A stretch of DNA of 64,000 nucleotides from J095 sp964517605 (lineage in GTDB: Bacteria > Chloroflexota > Anaerolineae > 4572-78 > J111): assembly GCA_964517605.1 (NCBI GenBank), contig CAZFCE010000008.1:62001-126000 (forward strand), read 5' to 3'. Each line of letters begins with the position of its first letter. The first letter of the stretch is position 1. Below the pieces are notes generated by a model that saw only the letters and a list, made by a program, of their open reading frames with translations, was not told where the DNA came from and searched no databases. A program made the position numbers and the translations under genes. Below, one piece after another: positions 1-9,100 of this stretch.

Positions 1-123
1 GACGCCGAAACCGCCAAAGCCCAGGCGCAAGCTCTGGACAGCGTGCAAAAACACATTGCCGGCAGCCAGATTGTAAAAATAATTTATGTGCCGGGCCGGC
101 TGGTCAACATCGTTATCCGCTAA
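1..123 (+). CDS. leuS: Leucyl-tRNA synthetase, C-terminal end (partial)
   Basis: The window opens inside a reading frame that runs to a TAA stop. Its 40 visible residues end in KIIYVPGRLVNIVIR, which matches the extreme C-terminus of class I leucyl-tRNA synthetases (the usual form is KVIVVPGKLVNIVV). This small C-terminal domain contacts the tRNA elbow in the intact enzyme, which charges tRNA-Leu in the cytoplasm. Everything upstream lies outside the window, so the catalytic HIGH and KMSKS motifs cannot be checked. A clear intrinsic terminator follows 28 bases after the stop, so this is probably the last gene of its transcript. Confidence 0.85.
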   Translation, partial: DAETAKAQAQALDSVQKHIAGSQIVKIIYVPGRLVNIVIR

Positions 124-151
124 CGGCGACCCCGGCTTTTGCCGGTGAATT

Positions 152-189
152 AAAAAGAGCGCAGTTGCTAACAAAAACTGCGCTCTTTT
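152..189 (+). terminator. Intrinsic terminator after leuS
   Basis: A perfect 10-bp stem (GAGCGCAGTT at 157-166 paired with AACTGCGCTC at 176-185) with a 9-base loop is followed by TTTT and preceded by an A-run. It fits rho-independent termination of leuS. Confidence 0.85.
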
Positions 190-239
190 GATTCTGTTGG
201 CCTCCAAATGTCTGTGGCTCACGGTTAGAACAAGTGCTA

Positions 240-299
240 AAGTGACCGGCATTTATAAAAAATGCGGTTTACCGAAAAAAACCAAATTGCCGGTCACTT
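240..299. repeat. Intergenic inverted repeat, copy 1 of 3
   Basis: AAGTGACCGGCA (240-251) is perfectly complementary to TGCCGGTCACTT (288-299), with 36 bases between that contain a smaller GGTTT/AACC pairing. The same arm sequence recurs in inverted pairs at 40007-40040 and 43909-43956, always between genes. No T-run follows, so it is not an ordinary terminator. Confidence 0.8.
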
Positions 300-312
300 G
301 TACTTAACATGA

Positions 313-399
313 GCCGTGTCTGTTGGAGTATATAATACGGGGGTGTATGGGCAGGGAACGCTGAACTACCTGCCGCTGATCCTCAAAACCGAGCCGTAA
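313..399 (+). pseudogene. Orphan C-terminal fragment with a YLP-type tail
   Basis: A short frame between stops at 310-312 and 397-399 reads AVSVGVYNTGVYGQGTLNYL followed by PLILKTEP. The NYLPLILK ending resembles the last residues of the two large secreted proteins in this window (YYLPIIAKKSR and VYLPVVMR). No convincing start codon or ribosome binding site precedes it. It may be the degraded 3' end of a lost secreted-protein gene, or a chance frame; length alone cannot settle this. Confidence 0.3.
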
Positions 400-425
400 C
401 AAATATTGTCGGCGAGAAAATCATG

Positions 426-3341
426 TTATTTTTTGAACGTTACCCTGACCGTTACGCCCTGTTCGCCCTCAATGGTGAGCTTGCCGCCCAGTTGCATGGT
501 AAGCAACTCCGCCAGCCTCAGCCCCATGCCGGTTTTGTTATTGCCCGAAGCCAGCCCCACGCCGTTATCGGTGATGCCCAACGTTGCGCCGTCGGCGGTT
601 TCGGCCAATTCCACCCGGATAACGCCGGCCCGCCCCGCCGGAAAAGCGTATTTGAGCGCGTTGGTTACTAGCTCGTTGACCATCAGCCCCAGCGACATAG
701 CCCGCCTGGGGTCCAGTTCCAGCGGCGACAGGCAGGTTTCGATTTTTACCGGGCCGTCTGCCGCCAGATAAGCCTGGGCCAGCTTTTCAACCAGGGCTTG
801 CAGGTAGCTGCGCAGGTCAATTCGGTCCGAGCGACCGGTCTGGTTGAGCTGGTCGTACAACGCGGCCATGGTGTGGAGGCGGGCTTCGGTGTTGGCCAAA
901 ATGGCGCGGGACTGGTCGTTGGGCAGGCTGTTTTTTCCCAGGGCAAGCAGGCTGGCTGCCGTAACCAGGCTGTTTTTTACGCGGTGCTGAAGTTCGTGCA
1001 TCAATATTTCTTTTTCGGCCAGCGCCTGTTGCAGCGCGGCTTCGGTCTGTTTGAGTTCGGTAATATCAATACCTATTCCGCCAACACATTTGCGGCCATC
1101 TTCGTCATAAAAGGGGAATTTAAAGTTTAACCACCGGCAACGACGGCCATCAGGGTTAATGCTCTCCTCTTCTATCCGGATTTGCCGATTTGTGGCCAAC
1201 ACAATCTGATCATTTTTCCAGAACGATTGGGCAATTTCCGGGGGCCAGAGTTCAAAATCCGTCTTGCCGCGCCAATCCTCAAATTTTATATTGAGGTAAT
1301 TCTCGTAGGTGCGGCTAAGATAAATGTGGCGTCCCTGCTCATCTTTGGCCCAGGCAAAGGCCGGGCTGTTATCCATAAATGCGCGGAACCGCGCCTCGCT
1401 TCGCCGTAACGCCTCCTCCGCTTGTTTACGCGCGGTAATATCACTAAACGAGACTGCCACGCCGTCGCCAAGTTTAACGGTAACGTTTCTAAACCAGCCG
1501 GTAATGCCATCGGCATCATATTTAAACTCAATTTCATCGCCCTGATTGCTTTCGACAATGCGGGCGTAACGGCGAAACATTGCCTCGTTTTCCCTATTAC
1601 CGGGCAGGATTTTTAGCAAGTGTTGCCCAACTAATTGATCCGGTAAATATTTCAGGATTCGCCCGGCGGTGGGATTCACATAAACCCATTCAAAATCCGT
1701 AATTTGACCGTTTTCAGCGCGGATACTCTGCAAAATTGTAAACGCATCCAGCGCAATTTCCTGGGCCACTCGAAAGCGTTCTTCGCTGGTTTTTAACGCT
1801 TCTTCGGCAATCTTGCGCTCGGTAATGTCCAGAATGTAGTTCAGGCTATAGGATTTGCCGTTAATTTCAACCACCGTGCCAGAAACTATAAAATCGCGGA
1901 TAGCGCCGGACTTCATACGGTATTGGGTTTCAAAATTATGAAGTTGGCCGGTGGTGGTTAGTTGCTCAATATACCGCCGGCGGTCATCGGCGTTAACCCA
2001 AACATTTAAGTCCCCCGAAGTGCGCCCCACTACCTCGGCGCGGTCAAAGCCGGTAATGCGGAGAAACTCGTCATTAACGTCCAGGTATCTCCCGTTTTCT
2101 ATGGCGGCAATAGACATCGCTTCGGGGCAGGTTTGGAACACCCGGGCAAACTTCTTTTCCGAAAGCAGCCGCTCTTCTTCTACCTGTTTGCGGTCGGTGA
2201 TGTCAATTTCAACGCCATCCCAAACCAGGTGATGATTGGGCAACCGGCGCGGCGCCGAGGTAAAAAGCCGCCATCTGGTTTCGCCGGATGGCAGTTGCAC
2301 CCGCACTTCCGCCTTAAACGGCGTTATGGTAGCCAGCGCGGCGGCCTCGTATTCGGCCACCAACCGGCGGTCTTCCTCTACAATTTGCCCATAGATAGCC
2401 ATTGCGTTGTTTTTGGCTTCTGCCACCGAAATGCCGTGCATCTGCTCAACACCGGCGCTGATGTACAAGAATTGGCGTTGCCGCCCATCCTCGCCGGAAT
2501 CAATCTGATAAACCAGCCCGTTGGGCAGGTTATCGCTCAGCACGCGCAGTTGGGCCTCGCTTTCGTGCAACGATTCCTCGGTTTGCTTGCTCGCGGTGAT
2601 GTCCATGCACAGGCCAACCATTCGCAACGGACGGTCGCCATCGTAGTAGGTTTGGCCGGTGGCCCGAATCCAGCGGATTTCTCCGGTGGGCAACACAATC
2701 CGGTAGTCATTCACCAGATCAATTTTGCAATCAATCGCCTCCTGAATGCGGCGGGCGGCTGCCTCCCGGTCTGCCGGATGGAGGGCTTCCGTCCAGGCTT
2801 CAAAACCGGCGATTGTGCCGGCGGGCATCCCAAAAACCTTTAAAAATTCCGGCGACCAGTTAAAGGTGTTGGCCACAATATCCCAATCCCAGGTGCCGGC
2901 GTAGCTGGCGGCGTGGGCCAAACGCAGGCTCTCGTTGGTGCGCCGGATGGTTTGGTGCGCGGTGTACAGTTTAAAGGCCATTTTAATGGATGCCGCTAGC
3001 ACGGTGATGCCGGTGTTTTTTACCACGTAGCCGTAAGAGGTGATTTTTTCGGTTTTGTCCACTATCTCCGGCTCGGTGTGCGAAGAGAGAAAGACAATGG
3101 GGATGTCGTGCTCTTGCAGAATAATTTGCGCGGCCTCGGTGCCGTCAAGGCCACGGCCCAGGTTAATGTCCATCAGGATGAGGTCTATGGGCGGCGAGCC
3201 GGCTTTAACTTTGGCAATGGCCTCCTGGCCGTTAAAGGCGTGAACCACGGCGTAGCCCTCATTTTTAAGCTGCTGCGCCTGGTCTATAGCAATAATAACC
3301 TCGTCTTCAACCAGGAGAATTGTTTTTGGGCTGGTGCTCAT
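426..3341 (-). CDS. Hybrid sensor histidine kinase: REC, multiple PAS, HisKA_2, HATPase
   Basis: A 971-residue cytoplasmic kinase with no membrane segment. An N-terminal receiver domain (about residues 5-125, phospho-acceptor Asp in LILMDINLG) is followed by roughly five PAS/PAC units, each ending in a D-I-T-x-R/K-K-like motif. The C-terminus has a HisKA_2 dimerisation motif with the phospho-His in HELQHRVKNSL near residue 782, then an HATPase with N-box NELVTNALKYAFP, G1 DNGVGL and G2 GMGLRLAELL. In this family the REC-first order lets an upstream kinase tune a PAS-sensing output kinase; its ligands are unknown. ATG at 3341 is preferred over an adjacent TTG because GGAGG lies 4 bases upstream. 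No cognate response regulator is adjacent. Confidence 0.9.
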   Translation of the reverse strand: MSTSPKTILLVEDEVIIAIDQAQQLKNEGYAVVHAFNGQEAIAKVKAGSPPIDLILMDINLGRGLDGTEAAQIILQEHDIPIVFLSSHTEPEIVDKTEKITSYGYVVKNTGITVLAASIKMAFKLYTAHQTIRRTNESLRLAHAASYAGTWDWDIVANTFNWSPEFLKVFGMPAGTIAGFEAWTEALHPADREAAARRIQEAIDCKIDLVNDYRIVLPTGEIRWIRATGQTYYDGDRPLRMVGLCMDITASKQTEESLHESEAQLRVLSDNLPNGLVYQIDSGEDGRQRQFLYISAGVEQMHGISVAEAKNNAMAIYGQIVEEDRRLVAEYEAAALATITPFKAEVRVQLPSGETRWRLFTSAPRRLPNHHLVWDGVEIDITDRKQVEEERLLSEKKFARVFQTCPEAMSIAAIENGRYLDVNDEFLRITGFDRAEVVGRTSGDLNVWVNADDRRRYIEQLTTTGQLHNFETQYRMKSGAIRDFIVSGTVVEINGKSYSLNYILDITERKIAEEALKTSEERFRVAQEIALDAFTILQSIRAENGQITDFEWVYVNPTAGRILKYLPDQLVGQHLLKILPGNRENEAMFRRYARIVESNQGDEIEFKYDADGITGWFRNVTVKLGDGVAVSFSDITARKQAEEALRRSEARFRAFMDNSPAFAWAKDEQGRHIYLSRTYENYLNIKFEDWRGKTDFELWPPEIAQSFWKNDQIVLATNRQIRIEEESINPDGRRCRWLNFKFPFYDEDGRKCVGGIGIDITELKQTEAALQQALAEKEILMHELQHRVKNSLVTAASLLALGKNSLPNDQSRAILANTEARLHTMAALYDQLNQTGRSDRIDLRSYLQALVEKLAQAYLAADGPVKIETCLSPLELDPRRAMSLGLMVNELVTNALKYAFPAGRAGVIRVELAETADGATLGITDNGVGLASGNNKTGMGLRLAELLTMQLGGKLTIEGEQGVTVRVTFKK

Positions 3342-3403
3342 CAAGCCTCCTCTGAGCTAAGACACTTTGGAACCGGGCCGGTGGGAATTGGTGGGGTATC
3401 TCC

Positions 3404-3414
3404 ATTATATTATA
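3404..3414 (-). promoter_or_regulatory. Overlapping -10 elements upstream of the hybrid kinase
   Basis: Reading toward the kinase, two overlapping TATAAT hexamers occur about 65 bases before its ATG. No good -35 hexamer stands 16-18 bases upstream, so this is only a candidate. Otherwise nothing is seen in the 228-base gap 3342-3569. Confidence 0.35.
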
Positions 3415-3569
3415 TGCAAATCCCTGGATTTGAGGATTTACGGTATGCTAACGCTAACAGGCAGGTCTGCAAAAGTATTCCCCGCAGGCGGCAACGAGCT
3501 ATCTTTTAACCCAATTAAATCGCTGTTGGAGGGCTTTTTGAAAGGCTGCGAACTTTACTGCATCCTTTG

Positions 3570-4265
3570 TTACGATAACATTTGAAGCACGGCTTGTTCG
3601 GCATGAATCCTGGTTGTATCCAGAAACGGAATTGCCTGCCCCGTTGTCTCGGTTAGCAGCAACGGCAATTCGGTCCCGCCCAGAACCAACCCTTCTATGC
3701 GCTGCTCTCTTTGCAGTTTGTCCACAATTCCCAACATCTGTTCGCGGGTTTCACCGGAAAAAACTCCATTCACCAACTCGCCCATATATTTAGTGTGAAT
3801 GTAAGCCTGATCTTCCAACTCAGGCACAACCAGGGCAATCCCTGCCTTTGAAAACTCCTCAGGGTAAAAATGCCCTTGCATTGTAAACCGTGTCCCGAAC
3901 AGCCCAACTTTTTTCAACCCCAAAGTTACGGCTGCGGTACACGCCGCCTCCACAATGCTAATCAGGGGGATGGGCGACCGCCGCCGAATATCGTTAAACA
4001 CAATATGTGGCGTATTAGATGCCAACAACCCAAAATCCGCCCCGCCATTTGCCAACTTTGTGACTTCTCCTACCAGATATTCGGTTACGCCCGGTAGTTC
4101 ATTCCTGCCTATTAAATCCAGCATCGTCTTCATATCAATACTATTGATAAGAATTGGGGGATAACTTCCATCGGGCTGCCGTTCACGATAGGCGGCAATA
4201 ATCAAACGGTAATATTGAATGGTTGACTCGGGGGCAATCCCCCCGATAATTCCAACGGTTTTCAT
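3570..4265 (-). CDS. Aspartate/glutamate racemase family protein lacking both usual cysteines
   Basis: A 231-residue protein that starts MKTVGIIGGIAPEST, the glycine-rich opening of the Asp/Glu/hydantoin racemase superfamily. Cofactor-independent racemases use one Cys in a CNTxH motif and a second in GCTE. Here these are ASNTPH (Ser) and GGTELPLL (Gly), so neither thiol is present. The protein may be a divergent amino-acid racemase subfamily, a different isomerase or lyase, or a binding protein. ATG at 4265 is chosen over one 15 bases upstream because GGGAG stands 8 bases before it. It is divergent from an Lrp/AsnC regulator, with palindromes between them, which suggests amino-acid-responsive control. 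Confidence 0.75.
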   Translation of the reverse strand: MKTVGIIGGIAPESTIQYYRLIIAAYRERQPDGSYPPILINSIDMKTMLDLIGRNELPGVTEYLVGEVTKLANGGADFGLLASNTPHIVFNDIRRRSPIPLISIVEAACTAAVTLGLKKVGLFGTRFTMQGHFYPEEFSKAGIALVVPELEDQAYIHTKYMGELVNGVFSGETREQMLGIVDKLQREQRIEGLVLGGTELPLLLTETTGQAIPFLDTTRIHAEQAVLQMLS

Positions 4266-4295
4266 CTTAACCACTCCCATTTAGATTACGCCCCA

Positions 4296-4323
4296 ATTTT
4301 ATCTTAAAGACCAAAAACTTCAA
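4296..4323 (-). promoter_or_regulatory. Promoter of the racemase-family gene
   Basis: On the minus strand TTGAAG (4323-4318), a 16-base spacer, then TAAAAT (4301-4296) resemble sigma-70 boxes about 30 bases before the ATG. Confidence 0.5.
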
Positions 4324-4335
4324 TCATAGCCAGTT

Positions 4336-4351
4336 GTAAATGAACATTTAC
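4336..4351. promoter_or_regulatory. Palindrome GTAAATG-AA-CATTTAC, candidate Lrp operator
   Basis: A perfect 7-bp inverted repeat with a 2-base centre lies about 12 bases upstream of the -35 of the racemase promoter. A/T-rich palindromes of about this size are typical targets of Lrp/AsnC proteins, and one is encoded divergently from here. Confidence 0.5.
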
Positions 4352-4427
4352 TGCACCACAACGCTTCCCAATTTTGACCATTCGTCTGAAAGCGCACCTT
4401 CACCATTAACAATGATGATATCATTTA

Positions 4428-4440
4428 TGACGTTTCGTCA
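4428..4440. promoter_or_regulatory. Palindrome TGACG-TTT-CGTCA upstream of the Lrp gene
   Basis: A 5-bp inverted repeat with a 3-base spacer ends 17 bases before the -35 box of the regulator gene, in a position suited to autoregulation. Confidence 0.4.
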
Positions 4441-4457
4441 GATTTTTGTGTATTATA

Positions 4458-4486
4458 TTGACTTTTCGTTGCCGGTGTTTTATTAT
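4458..4486 (+). promoter_or_regulatory. Sigma-70-like promoter of the Lrp/AsnC gene
   Basis: TTGACT (4458-4463), a 17-base spacer and TATTAT (4481-4486) predict transcription from about 4493. That excludes the upstream in-frame ATG at 4446 and supports translation from 4518. Confidence 0.7.
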
Positions 4487-4517
4487 CGTTACAATCCTTG
4501 ATGATACGGACGCAATA

Positions 4518-4979
4518 ATGGATGACATTGACAAAAAAATTGTACGCTTGCTTGTTCAACAGGGGCGCTTATCCCATGAACAAATCGGGCGAAGCGTAAA
4601 CCTTGCCCGCCCCACCGTCCATGAACGAGTCAAACGGCTCGAATCGGAGGGTATTATTCGCGGGTATCACGCCCAGGTTGAGTGGACAGCCCTGGGCTAC
4701 CCACTCACCGCCTTTATTTGGGTATCCAGCCGCACCAAATCCGATGATACGGCTGCGGCTCTTTTGCAACTGGGTACCCCGGAAGTCATCATTGAGTCTT
4801 GTCACGGTGTTACGGGCGAATGGTGTATATTGGTTCAGGTTCATGTCTCGTCACCGGCGGCCCTTAAGGGATTTATTGATCGTATCTACGGTGTGGAGGG
4901 AGTGCAAAATACAATGACCATTCTCTCGCTCACGGCCTATCACGAACAAACGGCAACAAATAACATCTCAATAAAGTGA
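4518..4979 (+). CDS. Lrp/AsnC family transcriptional regulator
   Basis: A 153-residue protein of normal family length. The N-terminal winged helix-turn-helix begins MDDIDKKIVRLLVQQGRLSH and continues through LARPTVHERVKRLESEGIIRGY; the C-terminal half is the RAM/AsnC ligand-binding domain (about residues 65-145). Members bind amino acids and oligomerise on DNA. An in-frame ATG at 4446 would add 24 residues not found in the family and lies upstream of the predicted -35, so ATG 4518 is taken. The gene is divergent from the racemase-family gene and its stop lies 8 bases before the deaminase ATG, so it probably controls both directions. Its effector is not evident. Confidence 0.9.
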   Translation: MDDIDKKIVRLLVQQGRLSHEQIGRSVNLARPTVHERVKRLESEGIIRGYHAQVEWTALGYPLTAFIWVSSRTKSDDTAAALLQLGTPEVIIESCHGVTGEWCILVQVHVSSPAALKGFIDRIYGVEGVQNTMTILSLTAYHEQTATNNISIK

Positions 4980-4987
4980 GGAGTTCT

Positions 4988-6028
4988 ATGAATTCTGTTT
5001 ATGGTAATACCCCGGTTTCAACCCAACTTGTTGACCGCCTTTGGGCGATGCCCAAAGTGGAATTACACGTTCATTTGGAAGGCGCAACCGACGCGGCTAC
5101 CGTTTGGGAACTGGCCCGGCGCAATAATGTAACCCTTCCGGCCCCAACTCTGAAAGAATGGCAGTCAATGTATACATTCCGCGACTTTAACCATTTTATT
5201 GATATCTATCTATTGGCTGCCAAATGTATGCAAACACCCGATGATTTCATTTTTATGGTTGAACGTTTTTTAGAGCGGCAAGCCCAACACAACGTTAAAT
5301 ACTGCGAAACATTTCTAAGCGCATCACTGATGCTGGACAAATTTCCGCCAGATGAGATAATCGCGGCCTTAGCTGAAGGTATTAGCTATGGCGAAACCGT
5401 CTATGGAATTCAACTCCGCTTCATCCCCGATATTTCCCGTCAATTACATGACACACGCCATCGCGTTCTTGACTTTGTATTGAAGGGACGAGACCATGGG
5501 GTTTTTATTGGGCTTGGTTTGGGTGGTAAAGAAGTTGGCTTCCCGCCCGAATTATTCTCGGACGTGTTTGCCGAGGCGCGGCGTCAAAAAGTGCATGTAG
5601 TGGCCCATGCCGGCGAAACTGATGGCCCCGCGAGCATTTGGGGCGCAATCCGTAGCCTGCAAGCCGAACGGATTGGCCACGGCGTGCGCGCGGTTGAAGA
5701 TTACCAATTGGTTAAACACCTCGTCCAAACCCAAATCCCCCTCGAAGTGTCTCCCTACAGCAATTATCGGCTCAAGGTTGTCCCGCTCAATCAACCCCAT
5801 CCCATCCGAGAGTTGATGGATCAGGGGGTGTACGTAACGGTCAACACCGATGATCCGCCGATGTTTTCTACGGACCTCACCGGTGAATACATATTGCTCG
5901 CCCGCCAGGGTTTTTCGTGGGATGAGTTATGGCAACTCAACCTCAATGCGCTTGAAGCCAGTTTTCTTTCAAATGAAGCAAAAGCAGGTTATCGAGCAGA
6001 ATGGCAGGCTTTTGCTTCCTCACTTTAA
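4988..6028 (+). CDS. Adenosine/adenine deaminase family metal hydrolase
   Basis: A 346-residue TIM-barrel amidohydrolase. Zinc-binding and catalytic motifs are in the expected order: ELHVHLEGA (HxH), VVAHAGE (His and catalytic Glu), ERIGHGV (His) and VTVNTDDPPMF (Asp pair). The family deaminates adenosine, adenine, aminodeoxyfutalosine or N6-modified adenosine; the substrate cannot be chosen by eye. The segment LEVSPYSNYRL replaces the common LEVCPTSN or LTVCPLSN. ATG 4988 follows GAGGAG by 5 bases, while a GTG 12 bases earlier overlaps the regulator stop and lacks a binding site. Being cotranscribed with an Lrp/AsnC regulator is unusual for a purine deaminase. Confidence 0.85.
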   Translation: MNSVYGNTPVSTQLVDRLWAMPKVELHVHLEGATDAATVWELARRNNVTLPAPTLKEWQSMYTFRDFNHFIDIYLLAAKCMQTPDDFIFMVERFLERQAQHNVKYCETFLSASLMLDKFPPDEIIAALAEGISYGETVYGIQLRFIPDISRQLHDTRHRVLDFVLKGRDHGVFIGLGLGGKEVGFPPELFSDVFAEARRQKVHVVAHAGETDGPASIWGAIRSLQAERIGHGVRAVEDYQLVKHLVQTQIPLEVSPYSNYRLKVVPLNQPHPIRELMDQGVYVTVNTDDPPMFSTDLTGEYILLARQGFSWDELWQLNLNALEASFLSNEAKAGYRAEWQAFASSL

Positions 6029-6082
6029 CCTCCAAATCAAAATTTGGCGTTCGATGAGTTAGCCGCGGTTATCGGTGAGGAG

Positions 6083-6120
6083 CTAAAATAAAAAGCCACG
6101 CTGTCAAATTGACAACGTGG
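6083..6120 (-). terminator. Intrinsic terminator of the M36 peptidase gene
   Basis: On the minus strand CCACGTTGTCA pairs with TGACAGCGTGG (one mismatched position) and is followed by CTTTTATTTTA. It lies about 80 bases past the peptidase stop. Confidence 0.75.
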
Positions 6121-6150
6121 TTGATCCAAGCAGGCTACAAAAATATTAGC

Positions 6151-6188
6151 CGTGGAGGCCAACACCCGCAGGGCCACTCCACGCTTTT
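6151..6188 (+). terminator. Possible terminator after the deaminase gene
   Basis: CGTGGAG (6151-6157) pairs with CTCCACG (6177-6183), extended by GGCC/GGCC across a one-base bulge, then CTTTT. The T-run is short, so efficiency is uncertain. Confidence 0.45.
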
Positions 6189-6197
6189 ACAACCTGC

Positions 6198-9100
6198 TTA
6201 TCGCGATTTTTTTGCAATGATGGGCAGATAGTACTCGAATTTAACCACGTCAAGCGTTAGTGGTACGATAATCTCCGGGTTAACCGGGTCGTTACTATCA
6301 ATACACAGGTTGCCACGGTAACTGCCCACGTTTAGCCCGGTTGAGTCAAAGGTAACATTGACCGGAACGGACGAGCTGCCCTGTATTGTTTGGGTTATGG
6401 GTAAAACGCCGGCCCAACCCAGGTCGGGCGTACAATCGTTTACTCCCAAGGCCACATCATCCACAAAAAAACTGGCATCAGCAGCGGCAGATGTTGACCC
6501 GGCGGTGACTCCCATTTCGTAGATAGCCCAGGTCAAATCCGGGATGCCTGCGTTGCTGATAGTCAGAGGTTTGGTAGTAATAACATTGGCCCATTGTGTT
6601 GAAGCCAGCATGGTGGGGGTAACAGTTATCACCGGGGTCATAATCGTGGTTGTGGCCGTATTGCTGGCAGCGATGCCCTCGGTAGTGCTGATGTAGGCCG
6701 TGTTGATCATCATTCGTTGCTGGATATTCACATCATCTACATACCAGCCAGTCTCGCCCGCGCTGTCATCAGAGGTCATCCGGAAGCGCAGGCGCACCTC
6801 TGCCCCGCTATAGCCGCTCAAATCAACGATGGTTTCCTGATACCCGTCATTGGAGCCGGTGAAGGCCCGCCGCCCGGCAATGGGGTTGTAGGCAGAATCA
6901 TTGATCGAGCCGTTATAACCATTCTGGATCATCGCCGTGCCCAGGTCGGCCCAGATAGCGCCATCATCAACAGAGATTTCAACAACACCACCATCGAAAC
7001 TTGCTTCGGTATTGTAATAATGCCAAAAACTCAACACGCTATGCGCCGGCAGCAGGACAGGGTTGGCCGTAACCAGATATTTGTCAGTGGTGGTGTCGGC
7101 GTCAGAGGCAAACCAGGCGGTTGAACCGCTGTGGGGCTTGTCCCCATTGAGTGCCCAGTCTTCCGCGCCTTCGCCGTGAGCCACAGTCCATTTACCGCTG
7201 CCGCTTTCCATATTGTCAACAAACAGAGGCGACGGCAACGCGCTTACCGTCACTTGGAAGGTGCGGGTAACCGTGGCATCAAGGCCCAACGGGCCAATAT
7301 CCCACCGAACAATCCCGGCGCTTTCGGTGCCGCTGTAGCTGGCCGAACCGTCTACACAAGTGGCGTTAGCCGGTACGGTGTCCGTAATCAAGACGCCGGT
7401 CAACGTTTGGCTGGTAAAATTACTGGCCACCAGGGTATAAGTCATCACCTTGCCGGCTACAACCGATGAAGGAGAAACGCTTTGAGTAATATCCAACTCG
7501 TCCAAACATTGAGTAGGCAGCTTAAAGTTTTCGGTTACGGCCAGGCTGGCATCGCTGCCGCCATCCCCGGCATTCACCCCCATTCCCCGCCGGGCAAAGG
7601 CTGTCCAGATAGGGCATTGGTTAGCCCCGCTGTTGTTCACCAGATCGGCCTTTAAAATAGCGTCGCGGGCGTCTAAAAAGGAGGGAGAACATGGCTGCAA
7701 CTTTAAGCCATCCATCACCAACTGCATGGCCAGATTATTGCCGCCGGTTCCATTGTAGAAGTCCGGGCTGAAGCCGTGAATATCTACCAGGTTCCAGTAC
7801 ATATCCCACAACGTCGCCGCCCAGATTTCGCCGACACTGTGAACTTCACCGCCGGTAGCGGGCAAATCGCCATAAGTGAGGGGGTTAACGAGCATGTTGG
7901 TGCTGTAGGGATAGCGCCGAATACCCGGGCCATCCGCCGGTTGCCCCAGAGCGTAGGTGCCAACCGGGTAAGCATCCCCGCGTGCGTCGGTGGGTTTGGC
8001 CGTTAGGGCTAAAGCCCACCAGTCACTCCACCCTTCGCCGGCTCCCCCACTTTGAGCATTTCCCAGGCAGTCAACATTAGAGGGGCCACCGGTCAGCCGG
8101 TTGGAGATGCCGTGGCCGTACTCGTGGATGATAATCCCGTTGTCCAGATCGCCATCCCGCTGAGGGGTGGTTGAGGTAAAGAGAAACATTTGCATCCGTG
8201 GGGCTTCGCCATCGGGTGGGGTGGCAAAATTGGAATTGTTCACATCTATCCCATCCTGAGCGTCAGCCTGCACCGGGTCACCGCCAACGCCACCGTGACC
8301 ATAGGTGTTTTGCTGAAAATTGCCGCCGGCTTCATCAAACCCGTAGTGGTAATGTATATCGTGAAGGATGTTGTTCCAGTAAAAAAGATTGGCAATAGCC
8401 GCCGACTGGTACGTGCCGGGTTCCTGGGTTAGATCAACGGGAAAATCAAAGGTTAAGGTTGATCCGCCATCAGGCCGGAAACCTTCCGTATCGTCATCAT
8501 CATGCTCCACATCTTCCTGAGCAAAAACATTGTTGCCCCGGGTATCGGTGTATTCGGCCCCAGCGATGCCGTTAATATCGTGCCAGCCATAAGGCGAGGC
8601 CGCAGCATCAGCCGGATTTATCGCCGGAGCCTGGTCGCCATCATTGGGGCTTTCCAGCGGCAAGGGGTAGGTCTGGTAGGTATCGTTGGCAATCCAGTTG
8701 TTCTGGTGCAGAACCTCACCGGTCACGGCGTCAACGGTCATATTCCACCAATCCCGGTTGTTTTTCAGGCGCAAGCTCAGGTTCCAGGCCAGCCGCACGC
8801 CGGATTGGGTCCCGGGCTGGTACATCAACCTGACCGGGATATCATTCCTGGAGATGCCGCCGTTGCTCAAGAGCGTTTTTTGGGATGCCCCGCCGATGTT
8901 TTGGCGCACCACCAGCGATTGGGTTACAGTCAGATTCAAGTGGCGAGCGGCTTGTTTGACGGCGGTTACCGGGGTTAACAAGGGTGACTTACTATTGACG
9001 GCCCGGCTCAAATGGGGAACAAACCGGTTGCCCAGGCTAATCACCCGGCCTTCCCGGTCAATATTAATGTTGATATCGCCGTTAAAAACTTCAATCCCAT

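Noticed and set aside
2133..2843. A 236-codon open frame on the plus strand inside the hybrid kinase gene
   Set aside because: It is antisense to strongly conserved PAS/PAC sequence, has no ribosome binding site and gives a protein without recognisable features.
8502..8978. A 158-codon plus-strand frame within the M36 peptidase gene
   Set aside because: It is a shadow of the conserved peptidase coding sequence on the other strand.
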